This document shows positions 41,484 through 48,060 of a stretch of DNA of 48,060 bases, one piece after another. The stretch is taken from positions 1 through 48,060 of the forward strand of contig CBINHE010000023.1 in assembly GCA_966250375.1 (NCBI GenBank). Reading direction: 5' to 3'. A program made the position numbers and the translations under genes. The notes beneath the pieces are model-generated. The model did not search any database. It had not been told where the DNA came from and saw only the letters and a list, made by a program, of their open reading frames with translations. Every line of letters starts with the position of its first letter. The first letter of the stretch is position 1. The stretch is from CAMLDH01 sp966250375. Lineage in GTDB: Bacteria > Pseudomonadota > Gammaproteobacteria > Burkholderiales > Burkholderiaceae_D.

Positions 41484-42833
41484 ATGGCAACTGCAGTCGA
41501 AACCTTGGAAAAACTTGAACGCCGTATCACGATCACACTTCCGCTGGCCGATGTGCAAGCCGAAGTTGAAAAGCGCCTGAAAGTTCGCGCTCGTACAGCA
41601 AAGGCGCCGGGCTTTCGTCCGGGTAAAGTGCCGATGAAAATGGTTGCTGCGCAATACGGCTATCAAGTTGAAACCGAAGTGCTGAACGATAAAGTTGGCA
41701 CTGCTTTCAACGATGCGGCAGAAGAAAATAATTTGCGCGTTGCAGGCTTCCCGAAAATCGAACCGAAGGCCGGTACTGACGTGGCAGAAGGCGCAATCGC
41801 TTTTGACGCAACTTTTGAAGTCTATCCAGAAGTGAAAGTCGGCGATCTGTCAGCCGCCGAAGTGGAAAAGACGATAGCCGAGGTGTCCGATGCGGAAATC
41901 GACAAGACCATCGATATCCTACGCAAACAGCGCGTGCACTTTCACATCAAAGGTGAAAAGGGCGAGCACGGCGATGGCGGTGCGGATCAAACTGCACAAA
42001 ACGGCGATCGTGTCACCATTGATTTCGTCGGTAAAATTGACGGGGTCGAATTTCAGGGCGGCAAGGCGGATGACTACGCATTTGTGCTGGGCGAAGGCCG
42101 TATGCTGCCGGAGTTTGAAGCGGCCACGGTCGGCTTGAAAGTTGGCGAATCAAAAACCTTCCCGCTGCCGTTCCCGGCTGATTATCATGGAAAGGATGTC
42201 GCAGGAAAAACCGCCGAATTCACCATCACGCTGAAAAAGTTGGAATGGGCGCATATGCCTGAAGTCGATGCCGAGTTCGCAAAATCTCTGGGCATTCCTG
42301 ATGGTGATCTAGCCAAAATGCGCGAAGACATCAAGACTAATCTCGAACGTGAAGTCAAAGGCCGCGCCAAGTCCAAGACCAAGGACAGCGTGATGGATGC
42401 GTTGATCAAAATCACCGAACTGGATATTCCGAAGGCCTTGATCAATCAAGACGTGCAACGCTTGGTCGAAATGGCGCGTCAAGACATGGCGCAGCGCGGT
42501 ATGGATGTGAAAGACATGCCGTTTCCACCGGAGCTGTTTACTGCGCAGGCAGAGCGTCGTGTGCGTTTGGGCTTGATTCTGGCCGAAGTGGTCAAGTCGA
42601 ATAAGCTGCAAGCGACACCGGAACAGGTAAAAGCGCAAGTGGAAGAATTCGCGCAAAGCTACGAAGACCCGCAGCAGGTTCTGAAGTATTATTTCAGCGA
42701 CCGCCGCCGTTTGGCGGAAGTGGAAGGCCTTGTTTTGGAAGAAAACGTCGTCAATTACGTTCTGGGTAAATCCAAAGTAATTGAAAAATCGGTTGCATTC
42801 GACGAATTGATGGGCAATAACGCACAAGCATAA
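41484..42833 (+). CDS. tig: Trigger factor
   Basis: Ribosome-bound chaperone and peptidyl-prolyl isomerase that receives nascent chains. The 449-residue protein has the ribosome-binding N-domain (with ...APGFRPGKVPMKMV, about 40-53), the FKBP-type PPIase domain (about 160-245, GDRVTIDFVGKIDGVEFQGG), and the long C-terminal chaperone arm. I start at the ATG at 41484 (MATAVETLEK); a longer frame runs into the tRNA and is not used. It is the first protein gene of the tig-clpP-clpX-lon block, 33 bp before clpP. Confidence 0.96.
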   Translation: MATAVETLEKLERRITITLPLADVQAEVEKRLKVRARTAKAPGFRPGKVPMKMVAAQYGYQVETEVLNDKVGTAFNDAAEENNLRVAGFPKIEPKAGTDVAEGAIAFDATFEVYPEVKVGDLSAAEVEKTIAEVSDAEIDKTIDILRKQRVHFHIKGEKGEHGDGGADQTAQNGDRVTIDFVGKIDGVEFQGGKADDYAFVLGEGRMLPEFEAATVGLKVGESKTFPLPFPADYHGKDVAGKTAEFTITLKKLEWAHMPEVDAEFAKSLGIPDGDLAKMREDIKTNLEREVKGRAKSKTKDSVMDALIKITELDIPKALINQDVQRLVEMARQDMAQRGMDVKDMPFPPELFTAQAERRVRLGLILAEVVKSNKLQATPEQVKAQVEEFAQSYEDPQQVLKYYFSDRRRLAEVEGLVLEENVVNYVLGKSKVIEKSVAFDELMGNNAQA

Positions 42834-42866
42834 TTCACTGTTGTGGTTTGTCCCAAAGGAAAGCAT

Positions 42867-43493
42867 ATGACAAGCATGATTCGAAATTCCGCACTCGATA
42901 CCGAAATGCTCGGTATGGTGCCAATGGTGATTGAGCAAAGTGGTCGTGGTGAGCGCGCATACGATATTTATTCGCGCCTGCTGAAAGAACGTGTGATTTT
43001 TTTGGTGGGGCCGGTGAATGATCACACGGCCAATTTGATTGTGGCGCAGATGCTGTTCCTGGAAAGTGAAAATCCGGACAAGGATATCTCACTGTATATC
43101 AATTCCCCAGGCGGTTCGGTTTCTGCCGGCATGGCGATTTACGACACGATGCAATTCATCAAGCCGGATGTTTCCACCCTGTGTACCGGTCTAGCAGCAT
43201 CGATGGGGGCGTTCCTGTTGTCGGCGGGTGCCAAAGGCAAGCGTTTTTCATTGCCTAACTCTCGCATCATGATTCACCAGCCTTTGGGCGGTGCACAAGG
43301 ACAGGCTTCGGATATTGAAATTCAGGCGCGGGAAATCTTATTTTTGCGCGATCGCCTGAATGGTATCTTGGCGGAAAAAACCGGCAGGACGGTTGATCAA
43401 ATCAGCAAGGATACCGACCGCGATAATTTCATGTCGGCCGAGCAGGCAGCGGAATATGGCATGATTGATAAGGTTCTCACGAACCGCGCATAA
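42867..43493 (+). CDS. clpP: ATP-dependent Clp protease proteolytic subunit
   Basis: The 14-mer peptidase core that degrades proteins delivered by ClpX or ClpA. The 208-residue protein has the catalytic Ser in GLAASMGAFLLSAG (about 106-119), the His in RIMIHQPLGG (about 130-139) and the Asp in the C-terminal region. A short N-terminal propeptide (MTSMIRNSALDTEML) precedes the mature chain. AAAGGA lies before the ATG at 42867; the longer frame starts at a poor codon. A terminator follows at 43512, so clpX may have its own promoter. Confidence 0.96.
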   Translation: MTSMIRNSALDTEMLGMVPMVIEQSGRGERAYDIYSRLLKERVIFLVGPVNDHTANLIVAQMLFLESENPDKDISLYINSPGGSVSAGMAIYDTMQFIKPDVSTLCTGLAASMGAFLLSAGAKGKRFSLPNSRIMIHQPLGGAQGQASDIEIQAREILFLRDRLNGILAEKTGRTVDQISKDTDRDNFMSAEQAAEYGMIDKVLTNRA

Positions 43494-43511
43494 GTCAGTT
43501 GCCAATAAAGA

Positions 43512-43547
43512 AAATGCCCGAATGTGCCACATTCGGGCGTTTTGTTT
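43512..43547 (+). terminator. Rho-independent terminator after clpP
   Basis: Stem GCCCGAATG/CATTCGGGC with a five-base loop, followed by GTTTTGTTTT. Confidence 0.88.
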
Positions 43548-43651
43548 TAGAGCTATCAAATCTTTCAAATTTCGTTTTTTCTTGCGCTGTGGCGTGACGA
43601 ATCCGAAATTCGCAGGTAATATCAAACCAAGACACCTACTTACTTTGCCCC

Positions 43652-44920
43652 ATGTCAGATAAAAAACCCTCTAGCGGCGAAAAATTGCTCTATTGCTCGT
43701 TCTGTGGCAAAAGCCAACACGAGGTTAAGAAACTCATTGCAGGTCCTTCTGTTTTTATCTGCGATGAATGCATTGATTTGTGCAATGACATCATTCGTGA
43801 TGAGGCCTCCAGTGTTGAATCGGTTGCAGGTCCCAAATCCGACCTGCCGACCCCACAGGAAATTTGCGATTTGCTTGATCAATACGTAATCGGTCAGGAA
43901 ACAGCGAAGCGCATTCTGTCGGTCGCGGTGTACAACCACTACAAACGGCTTAAGCATCTCGGCAAGAAAGACGACGTCGAATTGGCCAAGAGCAATATTC
44001 TGCTGGTCGGCCCGACCGGTTCTGGAAAGACTTTGCTGGCGCAAACTCTGGCGCGCATGCTGAATGTACCTTTCGTCATTGCAGATGCGACCACGTTGAC
44101 CGAGGCCGGTTATGTCGGCGAGGATGTGGAAAACATCATCCAGAAACTTTTGCAAAACTGCAATTACGAAGTTGAGAAAGCGCAAAAAGGCATTGTCTAT
44201 ATCGATGAGATCGACAAGATCTCGCGTAAGTCCGACAACCCATCTATCACACGTGACGTGTCGGGTGAAGGGGTGCAGCAGGCGCTGCTGAAGCTGATCG
44301 AAGGTACAATGGCATCGGTGCCGCCACAAGGCGGGCGCAAGCATCCGAACCAGGATTTTGTGCAGATCGATACCACCAACATCATGTTCATTTGCGGTGG
44401 TGCGTTTGATGGTCTGGCAAAAATCATTTCCAACCGCTCGGAGAAGGGTGGCATCGGATTTTCGGCCAGCGTCAAGAGCCAGACTGAGCGCAATGCCAGT
44501 GAAGTCCTGCTGGATGCCGAGCCTGAGGACTTGATCAAATTTGGCTTGATTCCCGAGTTGGTCGGTCGTTTGCCAGTTGTTGCAACCTTGAGTGAATTGA
44601 ACGAAAAGGCGTTGATCCAGATTCTGCTGGAGCCGAAAAACGCACTCGTCAAGCAGTATTCCAAGCTGCTGCAAATGGAAGGCGCAGAGCTTGAAGTGCG
44701 ACCGGCGGCACTGCACGCAATCGCGCAAAAGGCGTTGGCGTGCAAGACTGGTGCCCGCGGTCTGCGTTCGATTCTTGAGCATGCATTATTGGATGTGATG
44801 TATAGCTTGCCGAGCCAGCAAAATGTCGCAAAGGTGGTCGTTGATGAAAATACGATTACGAATAATGCCAAGCCCTTATTGATTTATCATGAACAGCCCA
44901 AGGTGTCGGGTGCAAAATAG
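43652..44920 (+). CDS. clpX: ATP-dependent Clp protease ATP-binding subunit ClpX
   Basis: Hexameric unfoldase that feeds tagged proteins into ClpP. The 422-residue protein has the N-terminal C4 zinc-binding domain (YCSFCGKSQHEVKK and FICDECIDLC, about 13-50), then the AAA module with Walker A GPTGSGKTLLA (about 117-127), Walker B IVYIDEIDKI, and the IGF-type loop region near GGIGFSASV. Length is typical. It starts 158 bp after clpP with its own upstream region. A terminator hairpin follows. Confidence 0.96.
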   Translation: MSDKKPSSGEKLLYCSFCGKSQHEVKKLIAGPSVFICDECIDLCNDIIRDEASSVESVAGPKSDLPTPQEICDLLDQYVIGQETAKRILSVAVYNHYKRLKHLGKKDDVELAKSNILLVGPTGSGKTLLAQTLARMLNVPFVIADATTLTEAGYVGEDVENIIQKLLQNCNYEVEKAQKGIVYIDEIDKISRKSDNPSITRDVSGEGVQQALLKLIEGTMASVPPQGGRKHPNQDFVQIDTTNIMFICGGAFDGLAKIISNRSEKGGIGFSASVKSQTERNASEVLLDAEPEDLIKFGLIPELVGRLPVVATLSELNEKALIQILLEPKNALVKQYSKLLQMEGAELEVRPAALHAIAQKALACKTGARGLRSILEHALLDVMYSLPSQQNVAKVVVDENTITNNAKPLLIYHEQPKVSGAK

Positions 44921-45021
44921 TAAATAAGGCGAAAAATCCGTAAAAAAAGCGGGTTTTTCGACTGCTTTTCAGTACAAACGAAGTACAATTTACTCTAATA
45001 AAAATCACAGGCTTCCATCGT

Positions 45022-45060
45022 AAAGCCACCCGGAGGAAACTTCGTGTGTGGCTTTTTTTA
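45022..45060 (+). terminator. Terminator after clpX
   Basis: Stem AAAGCCAC paired with GTGGCTTT, followed by seven T. It sits between clpX and lon, so lon is probably transcribed from its own promoter downstream. Confidence 0.75.
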
Positions 45061-45160
45061 TTGGTGTTTTGATAAATGATCGTGATTTTTGTTACTGCAT
45101 GGGCTTGTGTTTCGGCCTTCCGCGCCAACATCATTAACAGGTTTTCTGATAAGGCTCGCC

Positions 45161-47575
45161 ATGACGTCTTCTACAATTACTGAACACACCCAATTACCAC
45201 TGCTGCCATTGCGAGATGTTGTAGTCTTCCCGCACATGGTGATCCCGTTGTTCGTCGGACGCCCAAAATCCATCAAGGCATTAGAAGCCGCCATGGAGCA
45301 AGGCAAAAGTATCATGCTTGCCGCGCAAAAGGCAGCGGCCAAGGACGAACCATCCGCTGACGATATCTATGAAATCGGGTGCGTTGCCAATATTTTGCAA
45401 ATGCTGAAGCTCCCTGACGGTACGGTAAAAGTGCTGGTTGAAGGTGCGCAGCGTGCACGCATCCACCGCATCAGCGAACTGGATACCCACTTCGCTGCAG
45501 ATTTGACGCCGATTGAATCCGAGCAGGGTGATGAATCCGAAGTCGAGGCAATGCGCCGCGCGATTGTGCAGCAGTTCGATCAATATGTGAAACTGAACAA
45601 GAAGATACCGCCGGAGATTCTGACTTCGCTTGCCGGCATCGATGATGCAGGTCGCCTGGCCGATACGATTGCGGCGCACTTGCCGTTGAAACTGGAACAA
45701 AAGCAGGTCATCCTCGAAATTTTCAATGTCGCCAAGCGTCATGAGCATTTACTCGGTCAGCTCGAAGGCGAACTCGACATTCTCCAAGTGGAGAAACGTA
45801 TTCGCGGACGCGTCAAGCGTCAGATGGAAAAATCGCAGCGCGAGTACTATCTGAACGAGCAAGTTAAAGCGATTCAGAAAGAGTTGGGCGAAGGCGAAGA
45901 GGGCGCTGATCTCGAAGACCTCGAGAAAAAAATCATCGCAGCCAAGATGCCGAAAGAAGCGCATGCGAAGGCGCAGAACGAGTTGAAGAAACTCAAATTG
46001 ATGTCGCCGATGTCGGCAGAAGCGACCGTGGTGCGCAACTACATCGATACGCTACTCGCTTTGCCCTGGAAGAAAAAATCGAAAGTGAACAATGACCTGA
46101 CCAATGCCGAAAAAGTGCTGGAGGGGGAGCATTACGGGCTCGATAAGGTCAAGGAACGCATTCTTGAATATCTCGCCGTGCAACAACGCGTAGACAAGCT
46201 GAAAGCGCCTATCCTGTGCCTAGTTGGTCCTCCGGGTGTCGGCAAGACATCGCTGGGACAATCAATTGCGCGTGCGACCAATCGCAAGTTTGTGCGCATG
46301 GCTTTGGGCGGTGTGCGCGATGAGGCCGAAATCCGCGGCCATCGTCGTACCTATATCGGCTCGATGCCAGGGAAGATTTTGCAAAGCCTGTCCAAGGTCG
46401 GTGTGCGCAATCCCTTATTCTTGCTCGACGAAGTGGATAAGTTGGGTATGGACTTCCGTGGCGATCCGTCTTCCGCGTTGCTGGAAGTGCTCGATCCGGA
46501 GCAGAATCACACTTTCTCGGATCATTATGTTGAAGTCGATTTCGATTTGTCCGATGTGATGTTTGTCGCGACATCTAACTCGTACAACATCCCGCCGGCT
46601 CTGCTGGATCGGATGGAAGTGATTCGTTTGTCGGGTTATACCGAAGATGAGAAGACCAGTATCGCGCAGCGGTATCTACTGCCGAAACAGATTGAGAACA
46701 ACGGCCTGAAAGAGGAGGAGATTGCTGTTTCCGAATCTGCGATTCGCGACATCATCCGTTACTACACGCGTGAGGCAGGCGTGCGTTCGCTGGAGCGTGA
46801 AATCTCCAAGATCTGCCGTAAAGTGGTGAAAATGCTCCTGCTCAAAAAACAGGATAAAAAAGTCGTCATCAATTCGAAGAACATCGATAAGTTCCTCGGA
46901 GTGCGTCGATTCGATTTCGGCATGGCGGAGAAGGAAAATCAGGTTGGTCAGGTGGTGGGTCTTGCGTGGACTGAAGTCGGCGGCGATTTACTGACGATCG
47001 AGGCGATGACGATGCCAGGCAAAGGCGGCGTCATTCGCACCGGTACGCTGGGCGATGTGATGAAGGAATCGATTGAAGCGGCGCGCACTGTTGTGCGCAG
47101 TCGTGCCAAGCGGCTTGGCATCAAGGCGGATATCTTCGACAAGAGCGATATTCATATTCACGTGCCGGAAGGGGCTACGCCGAAGGATGGGCCGTCAGCC
47201 GGTATTGCGATGACGACTGCATTGGTGTCGGTGTTTACCGGTATCCCGGTACGAGCCGATGTCGCAATGACGGGCGAAATCACGTTGCGCGGTGAAGTAT
47301 TGCCCATCGGCGGTTTGAAGGAAAAATTGCTTGCTGCACATCGCGGTGGAATCAAGACGGTGTTGATTCCGGAGCAGAATGTGAAGGATCTTGCGGAAAT
47401 TCCCGACAACGTGAAAAACAAACTTGAGATCGTGCCGGTGCGATGGATTGACAAAGTGCTCGAAGTCGCATTGGAACGACATCCTGTTCCATTGACCGAT
47501 GAAGAAGCGGCAGCAGTTGATGCTGCAATAGCAAAAGCAGCTGACAAGACTGATCCGAATGTCGTGAAGCATTGA
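45161..47575 (+). CDS. lon: ATP-dependent protease Lon
   Basis: Cytosolic AAA protease for misfolded and regulatory proteins. The 804-residue protein has the N-terminal substrate domain (PLLPLRDVVVFPHMVIPLFVG, about 15-35), a coiled-coil linker (about 190-290), the AAA module with Walker A GPPGVGKTSLGQSI (about 354-367), and the C-terminal protease with the Ser-Lys dyad: Ser in PKDGPSAGIAM (about 675-685) and Lys in the following GGLKEKLLAAHRGG. I start at ATG 45161 (MTSSTITEHTQ); the longer frame is unlike the family. A strong terminator follows. Confidence 0.96.
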   Translation: MTSSTITEHTQLPLLPLRDVVVFPHMVIPLFVGRPKSIKALEAAMEQGKSIMLAAQKAAAKDEPSADDIYEIGCVANILQMLKLPDGTVKVLVEGAQRARIHRISELDTHFAADLTPIESEQGDESEVEAMRRAIVQQFDQYVKLNKKIPPEILTSLAGIDDAGRLADTIAAHLPLKLEQKQVILEIFNVAKRHEHLLGQLEGELDILQVEKRIRGRVKRQMEKSQREYYLNEQVKAIQKELGEGEEGADLEDLEKKIIAAKMPKEAHAKAQNELKKLKLMSPMSAEATVVRNYIDTLLALPWKKKSKVNNDLTNAEKVLEGEHYGLDKVKERILEYLAVQQRVDKLKAPILCLVGPPGVGKTSLGQSIARATNRKFVRMALGGVRDEAEIRGHRRTYIGSMPGKILQSLSKVGVRNPLFLLDEVDKLGMDFRGDPSSALLEVLDPEQNHTFSDHYVEVDFDLSDVMFVATSNSYNIPPALLDRMEVIRLSGYTEDEKTSIAQRYLLPKQIENNGLKEEEIAVSESAIRDIIRYYTREAGVRSLEREISKICRKVVKMLLLKKQDKKVVINSKNIDKFLGVRRFDFGMAEKENQVGQVVGLAWTEVGGDLLTIEAMTMPGKGGVIRTGTLGDVMKESIEAARTVVRSRAKRLGIKADIFDKSDIHIHVPEGATPKDGPSAGIAMTTALVSVFTGIPVRADVAMTGEITLRGEVLPIGGLKEKLLAAHRGGIKTVLIPEQNVKDLAEIPDNVKNKLEIVPVRWIDKVLEVALERHPVPLTDEEAAAVDAAIAKAADKTDPNVVKH

Positions 47576-47585
47576 CTTAAACAGA

Positions 47586-47622
47586 AATAAAAAAAGCGCT
47601 TTTCGGAGCGCTTTTTTATTTT
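47586..47622 (+). terminator. Rho-independent terminator after lon
   Basis: Stem AAAAAGCGCT/AGCGCTTTTT, with a short TTTCGG loop and a T-rich tail. Confidence 0.92.
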
Positions 47623-47724
47623 GTCGCAACATGTAAAGAGCCCATCAAAAACATCTATTTCGACGTGAAGAATTATGTATGAAAAATGTTGGTGTATACG
47701 CAGCCAATAATCAGGAAAATGCAT

Positions 47725-47837
47725 AAACGTGCTGTACGTACTGGACGCCATCTTCGTATAGTGATGCAACCAAGATCAAGGTAGTCAAGGTGCCGAAATT
47801 TAAGCTTGGCAAAGCATTGAAAGATGCGGTAAACTAG
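47725..47837 (+). pseudogene. hupB (HU protein) remnant after lon
   Basis: In one frame, 47725-47757 reads KRAVRTGRHLR, matching the HU DNA-arm motif KRAxRTGRNPR. A one-base shift later, 47763-47837 reads DATKIKVVKVPKFKLGKALK then DAVN and a stop, matching the HU C-terminus (KIKAAKVPKFRPGKALKDAVN). The N-terminal half, including the start and helices, is gone or unrecognisable. In many betaproteobacteria an intact hupB lies exactly here, between lon and the tRNA-Val/tRNA-Asp pair, so this is a decayed copy. Confidence 0.8.
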
Positions 47838-47891
47838 CGTTGTTGGCGTGGTGATAAGCGCCAGTAAATGCTTGGCTGCTAAGTTACTGTT

Positions 47892-47967
47892 GGGTGCTTA
47901 GCTCAGTTGGTAGAGCGGCGCCCTTACAAGGCGTAGGTCGGGAGTTCGAGCCTCTCAGCACCCACCA
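47892..47967 (+). tRNA. tRNA-Val (anticodon TAC)
   Basis: Seventy-six bases including an encoded CCA. Acceptor GGGTGCT pairs with AGCACCC; anticodon TAC in loop CTTACAA; T-arm GGAGTTCGAGCCTC. Followed 38 bases later by tRNA-Asp. Confidence 0.96.
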
Positions 47968-48005
47968 AACAATCAGGCATATGCACTGCAAAGTTAAGTA
48001 GTTCA

Positions 48006-48060
48006 GGAGTGGTAGTTCAGTCGGTTAGAATACCGGCCTGTCACGCCGGGGGTCGCGGGT
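48006..48060 (+). tRNA. tRNA-Asp (anticodon GTC), cut by the window end
   Basis: Starts with GGAGTGG, has the D-arm TTCAGTCGGTTAGAA and anticodon GTC in the loop CTGTCAC; the T-arm begins at the last bases of the window and the 3' end is missing. Confidence 0.93.

Noticed and set aside
47158..47769. Long minus-strand frame over the end of lon
   Set aside because: Antisense shadow of lon and its terminator; no ribosome binding site or family.

Overview
The window looks like chromosomal DNA of a betaproteobacterium, most likely Burkholderiales and probably family Oxalobacteraceae (Herminiimonas/Herbaspirillum-like). The grounds are the conserved gene order at the right end (tRNA-Leu, tig, clpP, clpX, lon, a hupB remnant, tRNA-Val, tRNA-Asp), the lplT/alr/radA neighbourhood, and the squalene genes hpnC-hpnD-hpnE. 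No replication origin, prophage, CRISPR array or intact insertion sequence was found. The family placement is inference from gene order and protein similarity.

Left part (about 1-18,600) is accessory and stress-flavoured. It holds a micro-operon of three tiny unknown genes, a two-CBS-domain protein, a DUF2795-DUF4142 protein, and a glycan cluster (two GT9 heptosyltransferase-like proteins, a GT2 and a DUF4254 protein). Then come a DUF421 membrane protein, an erythromycin-esterase-family enzyme with an alpha/beta hydrolase, a PEBP protein, an FtsH protease, a glycogen-debranching-type enzyme overlapping a GT4 glycosyltransferase, a stand-alone grpE behind a good sigma32-type promoter, and an HU gene. 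The intergenic DNA here is crowded with small repeats.

Middle part (about 18,700-30,400) holds an AI-2E-type transporter, a Cache-HAMP-GGDEF diguanylate cyclase, a cold-shock gene, a bactofilin-like membrane protein, a zinc alcohol dehydrogenase, a LysR regulator, a TauE/SafE permease, malate synthase (aceB), a DUF1993 protein and a thioredoxin-like protein. Several decayed genes lie between them: an IS630/GGDEF chimera, a truncated haloacid dehalogenase and a MarC remnant.

Right part (about 30,400-48,060) is core genome. The overlapping operon tsaB-rimI-uracil-DNA glycosylase-DUF1853 is followed by lplT, alr and radA, then the hpnCDE squalene operon split by a small repeat. An RND-efflux remnant comes next, then tRNA-Leu and the protein quality-control block tig-clpP-clpX-lon, a decayed hupB, tRNA-Val and a tRNA-Asp cut by the window end.

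The most distinctive non-coding content is four families of small repeats: (A) a MITE-like element in three sizes; (B) a compact structured repeat of about 80-95 bp in three copies, with compensatory changes in both hairpins, inserted into other repeats at CCTTGC; (C) a 188-bp element with perfect 19-bp inverted ends and a perfect 9-bp target duplication at the 5' end of ftsH; (D) REP palindromes. Family B nested inside A and D is the best candidate for something not yet described.
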